Source: Lasiosphaeris hirsuta
Lineage: Eukaryota > Ascomycota > Sordariomycetes > Sordariales > Lasiosphaeriaceae
NCBI GenBank assembly: GCA_030549175.1
Contig: JAUKUA010000005.1
Coordinates: 806,001-870,000, forward strand
Reading direction: 5' to 3'
Length of the DNA stretch: 64,000 bases
Position numbers and translations under genes: made by a program. The notes under the pieces are model-generated. The model did not search any database and was not told the DNA's origin. It saw only the letters and a program-made list of their open reading frames with translations. Of this stretch, positions 10,735-20,703 are shown one piece after another. Every line of letters begins with the position of its first letter. The stretch's first letter is position 1.

Positions 10735-12726
10735 CTAAACTAGCGTCAACTCTTCCCACCTACCGTCGCCGTTCGAGAGTGCCTCCCCGTTCATCAGCCC
10801 ATGGATATAGCAATCCCCAATAAGGAAGTAATGGGAATCCACCCCCATCTCCCGAAGCAAGAATGGAACCTCTGCCCCAGGCAAAAAGAGCAGAAGATCA
10901 CCAACTCTGGTTTCGTTCGGAACCACGCCAATATACCCTTTTTCCGTCGTACACAGGTGTCGGTAGAGATTTCCCGCCCTCAAAATGGCATCCCGGTATG
11001 GCCAACCTAGCGAATCTCCAGCAGGGGAATTTCCTTGAATCGAGCCAAAAACATTAGACGGGTATCGACTTCCACAATCAGCCTTGGACATGTTCTGCTC
11101 AGAATACCAAGCATCATATACCACCTGGTCCACGTCCGGGGGCTCCATCCTTCCTGTTCCACTCCTAACGGCTATCCAATCATTTGCTTCTCGTTTTGCT
11201 GCTTCGGGATCCGGTCGCACCCAGGCTTCAAAGTCGTGAGCAAGTGTGGGTGACGCGGGCTTCATGCTTCTAAATTTGCCAGCTTCACGATGCTCGATGT
11301 TCAAGTCACAGATGAGCGTCCGCCACAAGGCATCAAGGTACGACTCCCTCGTGCCAGGGTAGTACCCAAGTTTAAGCAATCGCATAAACTGGTCCCTGGC
11401 CCACCTTGAACGAGCCATCCGAGCTGTCGTAAAGACAAGCTGCAACTTCTCCGTCATATGGTCGACTCGGCCGCAAATCAAGCCCGAGAGCTTGAGGGTC
11501 CCTGCTGAAGCATTGCAGCCGCGGATGGTGGTAAACCATCTCTGTAGGGGGCCGCCAGCTTGGAAACCTCGACATTTCAACACAGGGATTTGAGCGGCAG
11601 GGACTGTCCAGTCGGGGACCCAGGTTGGGAGGTGTTTTATCGTCTTCCGAGCCCCGGCCGAGCATAAGACTCCCGGGTGATGAAGCAGCATGCAAACAGC
11701 TGCATCGATATATACCTGGCGTGTGTCTTTAGTGTAGTCCACCGTGGGCTTTAAGCTATCATTGCAAAGTGACATAAGTGCAAAGACGCGGTCCTTGTCG
11801 TCAGTGCAATTCAAGTCTCGGCATAAATCGAGCAAAACAGCCATTGGAAAAGATTTAATACCCTGGCGGTGAAAGGCGTCACGCACCAGGAACATTTGCG
11901 TCGCGTTTCCTCCATTCTTTGGATCCGTAGGAGAAAGGCCCGAACTCTGTGGATATGCCGTCGGCTGCACGACTTCACGAAAGAACTCGTCAAAGAAGTC
12001 CCAGCCGAAGGTTGATTCCCCCCACTGCATGCATATGTTGTCATTCAGGAGGGACTCTTGGACAATCCACATGCGTGTGCACCAGGGCTTGGACTGGAAC
12101 TCTCGTAACACATCCCACGACGAGTCCTCAAAGCCTGGAAGTCCAAATGATTGCGGATTGCGTGTGTACATAATGGGGTTGACGGGTTGTCCGCGCCGCT
12201 GCTTGGCTAGCTGGATCAACTTCGTCGCCAGATCGATTCCTTTCGGGATGTCGGGCGTCGGGCCACCAACGTAGGTGATGACTCGCTTGGCCGAGCGGTA
12301 AATGTCGGCCATCATCCGGACCTGTTGGGAGCGCTCTTTGTCGTCACTTTGGTTGATGCACACGGCATCAGCCCAGACGGCACGGGTGCCGTCCTCGACA
12401 TGTCTGTGGCGGATATTGTACAGGGCGCTATGCAACGAGGCCGTGATTCGAAGGATCTTCCCACCCCTTAGATAGAGTGTGTGTGATTTAGTCGGATCGC
12501 CCCAGACGTACGAGATGGATTCATATGGCTCGCCACCCGTGACTGTGGCTTCTTGTAAATCCGCCAGAATATTTCGGCCGCTGCCGCCGAAGACGTGGAG
12601 GATTCGAATTGACCTTTTGCCACCAAGCGGCTGGTACTGGTACAAGTTGCTTGTGTTCATAGCTCCTCCAGATCGTTGTTGTTGTGTTGGGAAAGTTACG
12701 CACATCTCCGCAACGCAGCGCTTCAC
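10735..12726 (-). CDS. HET-domain protein (663 aa)
   Basis: An uninterrupted frame with all landmarks of a fungal HET protein: YESISYVWGDP near residue 70, WADAVCINQSDDKERSQQ near residue 120, PWCTRMWIVQESLLNDNICM near residue 215, and KDRVFALMSLCNDSLKPTVD near residue 310. The C-terminal part has GYIGVVPNETRVGDLLLFLP. The family controls heterokaryon incompatibility and programmed cell death. Partner and specificity cannot be read from the sequence. The Met at residue 23 (12660) is a plausible alternative start, because what follows (NLYQYQPLGG) resembles the usual HET N-terminus. No intron is required. It is tandem with the next HET gene in the same direction, 593 bp away, and tail to tail with a HET pseudogene only 162 bp away. 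Confidence 0.9.
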   Translation of the reverse strand: MKRCVAEMCVTFPTQQQRSGGAMNTSNLYQYQPLGGKRSIRILHVFGGSGRNILADLQEATVTGGEPYESISYVWGDPTKSHTLYLRGGKILRITASLHSALYNIRHRHVEDGTRAVWADAVCINQSDDKERSQQVRMMADIYRSAKRVITYVGGPTPDIPKGIDLATKLIQLAKQRRGQPVNPIMYTRNPQSFGLPGFEDSSWDVLREFQSKPWCTRMWIVQESLLNDNICMQWGESTFGWDFFDEFFREVVQPTAYPQSSGLSPTDPKNGGNATQMFLVRDAFHRQGIKSFPMAVLLDLCRDLNCTDDKDRVFALMSLCNDSLKPTVDYTKDTRQVYIDAAVCMLLHHPGVLCSAGARKTIKHLPTWVPDWTVPAAQIPVLKCRGFQAGGPLQRWFTTIRGCNASAGTLKLSGLICGRVDHMTEKLQLVFTTARMARSRWARDQFMRLLKLGYYPGTRESYLDALWRTLICDLNIEHREAGKFRSMKPASPTLAHDFEAWVRPDPEAAKREANDWIAVRSGTGRMEPPDVDQVVYDAWYSEQNMSKADCGSRYPSNVFGSIQGNSPAGDSLGWPYRDAILRAGNLYRHLCTTEKGYIGVVPNETRVGDLLLFLPGAEVPFLLREMGVDSHYFLIGDCYIHGLMNGEALSNGDGRWEELTLV

Positions 12727-13319
12727 AACTTAAAGAAGCTGCCCGGAAGAAGACGCCAGGGCAGATTGGGACCCAGGCAGAAACGCATGGAAAGGTATAC
12801 GCGCAAAGGGCAGATCACGGATTGGACAACAAGTGACCAACCGCTGTTGTCTCCCAAACACACGTGATATTAGTGCCGGCAACAGCAAAATACGACACAT
12901 TTCTTAGCTGCATTGTGGTGGTTGGCTACGGGGACTCGGTAAAGGAGGTAATTAGCTCTTGAGGTGTCGCTTGGGGTGTTGCACTCCCCTTGAAAAAAAT
13001 GATGCTGTAGATACGGTACCAAGGTAGGAGGTTGAAAGTGTTGGAGGTGCCCCCCCCCCCCCACTGGGAAGGTTGCCCCTCCACTAGCGCCCACGGTAAG
13101 CGAGGCCACTAGTCAGCCCACCATCTGCGCAGGATTTGGAGGGCTTTTTCCTTTTCTTTCCACATACAACAATACACACACTTTTCCAGAGTTTGGCGAT
13201 CTTGCGTGTGTGTGTCACCCCCAATAGAAAGATCAGCCCTTCAATAAGGGCGCCGGGAAAATTGGAAAATCCACCAACCTCTCTGAGTCTTCCCCTCAGG
13301 CTGAAACAGTTCCACCCCG
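12727..13319. other. Spacer between two HET genes
   Basis: This is the upstream region of the first intact HET gene and the downstream region of the second. It holds a C run at about 13051-13062. No gene is seen. Confidence 0.6.
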
Positions 13320-15311
13320 TCAGACTAGATCAAAGCGTACAAGATTGACTCCTCTCTGCCGCAGAATATCATGATCTACTTCAATGGTCGCAACGGGGTT
13401 GTTCCGTAGTCTTTGACGAAACTCTCCAAGGTCGATCGGTAGTTGACTCAGTCTTGGATCCTCAAATGAAAGCAGTCCTGTAGACGTATCAAAGAATCCG
13501 GTCGGGTACAGGTTCTCATATTCTGGTGGGTCAGTGCCAACAAGCTGAACATTCGGCGGGAGCGGGCCGAGGAAGGCCTCACCCTGTGAAATGCCTGGGA
13601 CAAAGCACTCTCCCACCACCAAAAATCCACCATTGCCAACAGGCCGCAACGCGAGAGGCGAGCTGCAGCCAAGGAGGACACAGACTTGATCCCCGGGCTG
13701 CGCTGAAGCCGGCGCGTATCCGACATAGTTCTCGCCTCCATTGAATAGTGCCCTTCCTTTTGCCTTGTCCACCATCTCACTTATATACCTTCGGGCACTG
13801 CTTTCGACGGAGAAGTACCGCCAGGGCTCAGCGGTAAGTAAAGCAGACGGCGGCTCTAATACGGTTCTCAGCGCTGCTCTTCCTGCTTCCATGTTGGGGT
13901 AGTTCTCTTGTGGGGGATATCTCCAATCATCAAACTTTCCACATACGAGCGTTCGGACGTAGGCGTCGAAGGTACTGCCCCCAGTACACGAAGGCCGGTC
14001 AAGGTCTAGCTGCGAGAGCGTGTGTTGGAATTTGCTGAAAGCCTTCCACTTTGAAGCATCACTGGCGTCGGTGTTTTGAAAGTGAGCCGATTCTACGCGT
14101 TCGACCACCACACAAGACACGCCGAAAACACTCAAAACGCCTGGCTCGGGGACTTTCTGCCATGATTTCAGCTGTGACGACGCAAATGTCGTTCGCAGTG
14201 TCGAAACCACGCTGCTGGGCTGCGACCAGTCCGGGACCCAACTCGGGCCTTGAATGCCCGAGCCCGGATACTGGCACTGATGGAGGATTTCGATTCCCGA
14301 ACGGTCAAGAAAACGCACGACAACGTCCTCGTAGACCTGCGCGACTGTTTTCGCATAGTCCGGGACAATGCCCAATGCCCTTTCTGCGTCATTGAGCAAG
14401 CCCAGAACACCAAAGATGCGGTCTCGAGGATCCCCGCACTTGGCGTTGGTGAAGTAGTTCCGCAGCGACTCGAGGAAGACAAGGCGGGGCTGCCATATGA
14501 AATCCCGCAAGAAATTGATACGTTGCTGGTGCTCATGATACTCTGGGAAATTGAAGGCGCAGCCCTTCTGGGTGATGCCTATGAGTGCATGGCGAAATGA
14601 TGACCACAGAATTTGGCGAGAGCCGCACATTATGATTGCATGTGAGTTTGCCAAGTATATCTCCTGTCGGATCCACAGTCTTTCGAACCACGGGCGGGAT
14701 AGTAGATGATGGATTGAAGACAGTGTCTCGGCGTTGAAAGGAAGAGGGATCATCTGATCCGCCGCACTTGGGTTCGTTGAGTTTTCCGACGGCTCTAGTT
14801 TTTGCGACTTCCAATCCCATTGTATTTGGGAGCCGAAGCTGGAGATCTGGTCCATGGCTTGCTCACTGCCATCTCGCTCGGGCCCCAACCATGCGACCAC
14901 AATTGGAGCTTGCTGGTAGATGTCGCTCATCATGGCAACCTGCGGACCCTTCTCGGCCTCATTGGACTGGTCGATGCAGATGGCGTCTATCCACATGGTG
15001 CGCGGGCGATTGGCATATCGGACGTGTCGCAGGGCGCAGGCTAAATTCCGCGTCACCCCGAGTGTTGTGTGGTTCCCGCTCTTGTCGCACACAAAAATAA
15101 CTTCAGGGTTGTCAGGCGAGCCCCAAACGTAGGACAAGGCTTCGAATTCCGCCGCATTGTTGTCGTCGAATTTGACTTGCTGCATAGAGATAACAATATC
15201 ATCATCGGGCGTCCCGGGATGGATGGTCGCCGTTCTGAGGCTTCCTCTCTTGGGCAGAGGTTGGTACAAATGCTGGTATAAATGCTGAGTCGAGGGACTC
15301 TGGCAGGCCAT
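13320..15311 (-). CDS. HET-domain protein (663 aa), second copy in tandem
   Basis: A complete intronless frame. HET landmarks are FEALSYVWGSPDNPE near residue 57, MWIDAICIDQSNEAEKGPQV near residue 108, LSRPWFERLWIRQEIYLANS near residue 208, DPRDRIFGVLGLLNDAERAL near residue 298, and GPSWVPDWSQP near residue 360. The C-terminal block has YVGYAPASAQPGDQVCVLLG and FLVVGECFVPGISQGEAF. The product is a probable heterokaryon incompatibility / cell-death regulator. It has the same length as its neighbour, but outside the HET motifs the two read very differently, so they are not a recent duplication. The ATG at 15311 fits the family's usual distance to the HET domain, and a TATA-like element lies about 120 bp upstream. 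Confidence 0.9.
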   Translation of the reverse strand: MACQSPSTQHLYQHLYQPLPKRGSLRTATIHPGTPDDDIVISMQQVKFDDNNAAEFEALSYVWGSPDNPEVIFVCDKSGNHTTLGVTRNLACALRHVRYANRPRTMWIDAICIDQSNEAEKGPQVAMMSDIYQQAPIVVAWLGPERDGSEQAMDQISSFGSQIQWDWKSQKLEPSENSTNPSAADQMIPLPFNAETLSSIHHLLSRPWFERLWIRQEIYLANSHAIIMCGSRQILWSSFRHALIGITQKGCAFNFPEYHEHQQRINFLRDFIWQPRLVFLESLRNYFTNAKCGDPRDRIFGVLGLLNDAERALGIVPDYAKTVAQVYEDVVVRFLDRSGIEILHQCQYPGSGIQGPSWVPDWSQPSSVVSTLRTTFASSQLKSWQKVPEPGVLSVFGVSCVVVERVESAHFQNTDASDASKWKAFSKFQHTLSQLDLDRPSCTGGSTFDAYVRTLVCGKFDDWRYPPQENYPNMEAGRAALRTVLEPPSALLTAEPWRYFSVESSARRYISEMVDKAKGRALFNGGENYVGYAPASAQPGDQVCVLLGCSSPLALRPVGNGGFLVVGECFVPGISQGEAFLGPLPPNVQLVGTDPPEYENLYPTGFFDTSTGLLSFEDPRLSQLPIDLGEFRQRLRNNPVATIEVDHDILRQRGVNLVRFDLV

Positions 15312-15429
15312 GACGCCCGAAGCTCCGTACGGGAAGTTGGTACAGATATGCAGGCCGTACTGGAAAGGGGGGGAGAGGTGCGGAATGGCTTATTCTATCT
15401 AAAAGAAGGGAGCACACGCGGGGGTGCTT

Positions 15430-15437
15430 ATTATATA
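15430..15437 (-). promoter_or_regulatory. TATA-like element of the second HET gene
   Basis: TATATAA on the minus strand about 120 bp upstream of the ATG at 15311. Inference from position and motif only. Confidence 0.35.
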
Positions 15438-15842
15438 GGTAGGGTAGCTGGTGGTCACCTGTCAACGCTTCTATGGCCAGTTGAATCTGGATTAGCGGCC
15501 AGTCTTACAATTTATTGGAATTTGGGGAAGTTCAAAGACCTTCCGGGAGGTCGGGTGCTGACTTATCATGATTACAGGCGGCCCTATTGGTTCGATTTGC
15601 ATACCTATGTTAGAGTCAGTCGTATTGGCTAGCCAAGGTCAACCAAGAAGCAGTACTGGACTCAAGCAAGATAATGTCAGATCGAGCCGGGCAGTTATAA
15701 AAGGTTACCCAAATAATATATCAGAATACTAACGCACGGCGATGGAAGGCACTACCCGTATTCCTGCGATAATGCATGCAGCTACTACGGTGACTGAGTG
15801 AATGTAGCATAGAACGGTATCAGCCAGGGGTTGGACATCACG
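15438..15842. other. Intergenic
   Basis: Spacer with no convincing reading frame. It may hide further remains of the permease that starts to be recognisable at about 15843. Confidence 0.5.
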
Positions 15843-16173
15843 GCATTTGTGCTTCACAGTCTTCGACATCCGGCGCGGTGCCATCCTCGTGTGCATCATC
15901 AGCATCGACTGGTGGGTTATGCTCGAATTCTACGTCACAACTCGCCCGTCGATGCCCGGCTTCATTGGCGCGCTCTAGACGGGCTCCGTCGCCGAGGGCT
16001 GGACACGCATCTACCAGCTCACCTACTTTGTTCGGCTTATCTTGGGGGGTGGCATGTACTTTGTGACTTGCCAGATCACCCTTGTGCCTGGTACGGGGGA
16101 TAATTTGCCCATGTCGGATGAGGAATGCGACTGGAACAAGGGGATCCAGGTCAAGGCCGAGATGACGAGCTAG
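15843..16173 (+). pseudogene. NCS1 nucleobase permease (uracil/allantoin type), C-terminal remnant
   Basis: One frame reads DIRRGAILVCIIS, then after an apparent internal deletion RPSMPGFIGAL, a stop, and AEGWTRIYQLTYFVRLILGG, ending near DEECDWNKGIQVKAEMTS. The PGFIGAL, IYQLTYF and GGGMYF pattern is that of the last membrane segments and C-terminal tail of NCS1-family uracil/allantoin permeases, which import nucleobases with protons. An in-frame TAG at 15976-15978 sits where a CAG codon is likely. The region from about TM9 to TM11 seems to be missing and no 5' part was found, so this is a relic. Confidence 0.65.
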
Positions 16174-17098
16174 GGGAATGTCAGTAGTAAGCAGAAGGAG
16201 ATCGCTATTGGCCTTCTCTAGGTGCAGCCCTCTCTACACTTGTTCCCGCAAACACGCCTTGATACCTCTTTACCTAAATCACACAATCTCTCTTTCCTCG
16301 TAGCCATTTGGTAAAAGGTGGCGACAGTCAAAACACGGGCACCAAATTCTCACCACGTCTGTAACCTGCCTCTCAATATGAGCAACCGACTCTGTTTGCG
16401 GATTTGAAATTAAAGTTAGTCGTTTCTTACCTTTGAAACTGACCAGTTGTTTACTTTGCCAATCAACGCGAGACCGTTACAAACAAACGCAAGTCGGTGC
16501 AAAGAAATAGGGATCAGGGGCAACAACGTCACACCTGCCGAGTTTGCCGTAGGTGCGTGGTGGTGGTGCACCAGGAGTGCTCACCAGGTCGCGCGGCCTT
16601 CGTCGGTGCCTCGTCGCGTCTAAATGCGGAAGGAGAATCGAGATCCGGCATGTGCCCGATCCTCTTTCGCTTATCTGGGGGCTCCATCCTTGGCGGCTAC
16701 TGTCGATCGTCACCCTCCCGCGCGCCAAGTCCCGAGGCATACCACGGGTGCGACCCCAGACGACGACGAGACGGCACGTCCACCTTCTCTCTTGAGACTT
16801 GGGGGATGGCGTAACTGCGCCTGCCCTTGGCGACTCTCGACGGCCTGAGGCAGAAGACGCAGTTGTGCGGCCAGCTCAGCGATGCCCACGCGGGCTTGGT
16901 GATGCGGGACCTTCTTGATTGAGGTCTTGTCTTGCTCACGATGCCAGTCGTGATGCGCAATCGTGGGATTTGCGGTGGGCTAGAAGATTATTCCAAGGGC
17001 TATAGATACTCGAGTAGGTCAGCTGCTGACCTGAATCTTTTTCTCGATTGTGCCGACTAAACTTTTATACCCGCAAAATATATTAAACTGCCGCAACA
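16174..17098. other. Intergenic, upstream region of the LVIVD-type gene
   Basis: No reading frame is supported. The last 60 bases are AT-rich with TATA-like stretches (TTTATACC at about 17063) before the ATG at 17099. Confidence 0.55.
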
Positions 17099-18544
17099 AT
17101 GAAGTTCACTCCTGCCGTCTTCGCTGCCGTTGCCCTTTCAGGGCAGGCTACGGCTGAGACAATGGCCGTGCTGAAACAGCGAAAGCTGGAGGCCTGGTCC
17201 CGCCAGGCCGAAGCCGGCGTCTTTGACCTCAACCGCTATGCGGCCCTTGCAGCTACTACCCCCTGTGTCAACGGCCAGGCGGGAGAATACAAGTGTTCTG
17301 GCGTGGACTTGATCTCCTTCCTCCGGCATCAGGACTTGGGTTCTTCGACTCGGCGAGGCAACGATGTTTGTAAGTCGCCATTTCCCTTCACAGAGCTGCT
17401 CGCATGCATTCTGACTATTTTCAGGGGGTTGGACTTCACCAGCAGGACGCGAATTCGGCGCGGTCGGCCAAACAGATGGAACCGCCTTCGTCGAGATCCT
17501 CAAGGACGGATCGCTGGTCTACCTCGGTCGGCTGCCTACACAGACATCTTCGTCGTCTTGGCGGGACATGAAAGTCATCGGTGACCATGTGTACATCGGA
17601 TCGGAAGCGTCTAACCATGGCCTACAGATCTTTGATCTGAAGAAACTCCTCAATATCACCACTCCTCGGACCTTCAGCACCTCTACCGACCTGACGGCCC
17701 ACTTCAAGGGCTTTGGAAACTCCCACAACATCGTCGCCCACACCGAGACCAACATGATCTATGCCGTCGGTACCGGCAGCGGTGCGGGCTGCCGCGGAGG
17801 TCTTTTCATGGTTGATGTCAGCAACCCGGCGAGCCCCAAGTCTTCGGGGTGTCTCTCGGCTGGTGGCTATGTGCACGATGCGCAGTGCGTGACCTATCGC
17901 GGTCCCGACAGCCGCTATACCGGCAAGGAGATCTGCTTCAACTTCAACGAGGACGTAAGACATGACCCCTTTTCCACCCGCCCCATGAACCAGCAACTGA
18001 CCATTTTGCCCAACAGACCCTAGACATCACCGACGTCACATCCAAGGGCAGCCCAACCACCATCAGCACGACCGGGTACAACGGCTCATCTTACACGCAC
18101 CAGGGGTGGCTGGCCGACGACGAGATGCGCTTCCTGCTGCTGGACGACGAGCTCGACGAGCAGAACAAGCAGGGCCCGGCGGCCAACCAGCATACGACGA
18201 CTTACATCGTCGACATCGCCGACCTGAAGAAGCCCATCTTCGCCGGCACGTACCAGAGCCCGGCCATCTCCATCGACCACAACCAGTACGTCAAGGACGG
18301 GCTCTCGTACCAGGCCAACTACGGCTCCGGCCTCCGCATCGTCGACGTGCGGTCGCTCAAGACGAACCCGACAGGCCGCGGGCTTCGCGAGGTCGGATAC
18401 TTTGACTGCTATCCCGAGGACGACGTGACTAATGGTGCGGCTGAGTTTACGGGCACCTGGAGTAATTACCCCTTTTTCAAGTCGGGGTATATTCTGCTCA
18501 ACAGCATTGAGAGGGGTATCTTTGTGCTGAAATACACGGGGTGA
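17099..18544 (+). CDS. Secreted LVIVD-repeat / choice-of-anchor-B family protein
   Basis: Three exons, 17099-17369, 17425-17954 and 18017-18544, give a 442-aa protein. The introns of 55 and 62 nt have GTAAGT/CAG and GTAAGA/CAG borders and connect in frame. The N-terminus MKFTPAVFAAVALSGQATA is a signal peptide. The rest shows propeller-like repeats typical of LVIVD / choice-of-anchor-B proteins: FVEILKDGSLVYLGRLPTQT, LQIFDLKKLLNITTPRTF, LFMVDVSNPASPKSSG, TYIVDIADLKKPIFAGTYQS and LRIVDVRSLKTNPTGRGLRE. The conserved SHNIVAHTETNMIYAVG, GYVHDAQCVTY and SIDHNQYVKDG segments are present. The function is not established; a cell-surface or secreted role is inferred. The reading is intact and well spliced, unlike several neighbours. 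Confidence 0.9.
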
Positions 18545-19405
18545 GTGTGCGTCTCTGGTGTAGATAGACCATGTTGTTGATACCATGCAGCTCTCTCTCG
18601 GGTTTTGTAGAGCAAGACTTGAAATCGTGATAGACTTAGATCGATGTTACTGTCAGTGTGCCACAGAGCCCTGGCATCCCTGACCTCAAGACAATAGGTA
18701 ATTTTGCTGGATATTTTCGTTTCTCTTTTTCTATCGCATCACCGACGATTTACGCGGGTTGTAACAATTGGTGGGAAGGTTGCTTGATTGAGCCAAGTTG
18801 AACTTGGCGGGGCAAAGCCCCGCGAAGTCCTGAAGAGTCTTATCCTGTTGTGCTTAGTCACTCAATCTATTATCTAATCCCTAGTCCTACTTTGCAGGGT
18901 GTTGCCAAATGTATGTTGGTGGTTAGGTAACGCCACTCAGCTCAGCACTGCAATTTTAGCCCCAGTGGAGGGGATGAAAACGCCACAATCCAACCAAGCC
19001 AAGTCGGCGAGACTCATGATGGGATCTTCAAGTCTTTCCCTAGGCACCCTTTTTTTGCTCTGGGTAGCTACCCAATTTAGTGACTTGAAATCTTCTCTTC
19101 TCGCCGAAAAGTCACTTGATATCGCTCTCTCGGAGAATTTACATTTTACCAAAGACTTGGTGCTTGCACCTACAAAGTCTCACGCTGATGAAAAATACCC
19201 ACATGTAAAAGTGATAAGTTCTCTACCATGTGCTCTCATACTTTGGCTCAAGTAGTGCGCTTTATATAGCATATATACATTCTCGCTAAAAGGCTACTAA
19301 TAGTAATTGGCTGGCTACCTTCTTAGGCTTGAAGCCACAGTTTCTCTTTGCCAGGGAATTAACTGACGAGTACCCAGGCCCTCCAAAAGCCCATAACCCC
19401 ATCCC
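18545..19405. other. Intergenic
   Basis: An open frame of 118 codons at 18899-19255 (+) has no family resemblance and AT-rich composition. It is not called as a gene. Confidence 0.5.
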
Positions 19406-19783
19406 TCAAGAGCAGGGGCGCCAAAGACTACCGCCTCTCCAGATGCAGTAAAACTTGTTCTCAACCACACACGTTCCGCCATTCAGCGAATCCGGGCAAA
19501 AGGCCATCTTGCTCTCGTGGGGCGTGCAGGTGCCGAGGAGGTCGTAATGCCCCTCCTGGTAGTTGGTGCCGATGCCGAGCGGCGCGTCCCGCCAGTCGCC
19601 GCACCCCACGTCGATGTTGCCCTTGGACACGAACGGGCCCTTCCGCTCGCCCGTCACCAGCTGGCCTAGTATGAAGACTGAAGGAATTGCTGATGGTATG
19701 CTGGATGTTGTTGTGGCATGCTGTGATTCTGGAGGGGTTGTGGCAGACTTTATATACCAGGTACTCAACCCTGTCTTGATCAT
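19406..19783 (-). CDS. Short Cys-rich hypothetical protein or gene fragment
   Basis: The minus-strand frame ends with a GC-rich, protein-like stretch of about 84 residues. It contains QLVTGERKGPFVSKGN, DVGCGDWRDAPLGIGTNYQE, CTPHESKMAFCPDSLNGG and a final WRGGSLWRPCS, with six cysteines. The composition changes sharply at about 19668, where CTAG precedes the GC-rich part. This looks like a splice acceptor, so the frame before it is probably not coding and the true first exon is missing or further upstream. A TATATAAAG element at about 19748-19756 sits just upstream. No family was recognised. It could be a small secreted protein exon or a fragment. Confidence 0.35.
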   Translation of the reverse strand: MIKTGLSTWYIKSATTPPESQHATTTSSIPSAIPSVFILGQLVTGERKGPFVSKGNIDVGCGDWRDAPLGIGTNYQEGHYDLLGTCTPHESKMAFCPDSLNGGTCVVENKFYCIWRGGSLWRPCS

Positions 19784-20703
19784 CGCCGTTCAGTTTGAAG
19801 AGAGCTAGTTACTATGTTTCACAGCAGAAAGAGGCAGAGCGCTAGTCGACCCCAGCAAAGATGAGGCTATTCATGGATTGTGCTGGGTTACCTAATTGCA
19901 GGAACTATTAGTAAGTGACTGGGGCTCAACCGAGGGACTTTTGCATGCGTTCGCATGTTCTAGACTCCAGCCGTCTGCGAGGACGGGGTGAAGACAAAGG
20001 GCAGCCATAAGGGTGTTGCTAGCCCGATAGAAATTGCGGCGCGGTTGCGGCTGCGGTTGCGGCTTCTGGAACGATATCTTGGACGTCTGCGAATTGGTGC
20101 ACAAGAAGCGGCGGCGCAGGCAGCAAGATTAAAAAAAAGGGCAGTCGCTCAAGCAGCATTGCCAAACACCACGTTTAAGCGAAGTTTTCTGGCCCGTTTT
20201 TCTACACAGCCGTTCCACCTTGGCGTGCACTTTACATGCATGGACTTTAATCAGTGACGATATCGGTTGACGATGTATTTGGTCTAAATAGCAAAGATAC
20301 ATCTCAAGGGTGGCAAGCTGTTTGTGAATACGACGCGCCCGATGGGTCGTAGGTCTCCATATCCTTACATTAACGATAAGCTTCAACGGAACATGCAGTG
20401 GGTCCTATCATAGCTATACAGGGGGGTACCGGATGGCGAGTCTTCCGTCCATGAGATGACATCTACCTGTCGCCTTCCATCTGAGAAGAACTGCGATCAC
20501 ATTGAGGCACTAGGTAGAGTTTCGATGGTGAGCTGTTTTGGATGAATGAAACCGACTTTGCTGAACCAATGCTCCGAACATTTAGGTTTGAGTGGGATAA
20601 AATGTAAAATTTTCTTCTATTCTTCGTGCCCTGGGTCAACCTTTGTCGCCGGGCAGGCGCAGTGCAACTTCCCGATGAAACCCGCTTCCGCCTTCCTTCC
20701 CCA
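19784..20703. other. Intergenic
   Basis: No supported gene. A short GCGGTT-type repeat run lies at about 20038-20064. The region next to 20700 is the 3' flank of the membrane protein gene. Confidence 0.5.

Noticed and set aside
18899..19255. Open frame of 118 codons on the plus strand
   Set aside because: No signal peptide, no domain and AT-rich composition like the spacer. Chance is the simpler explanation.
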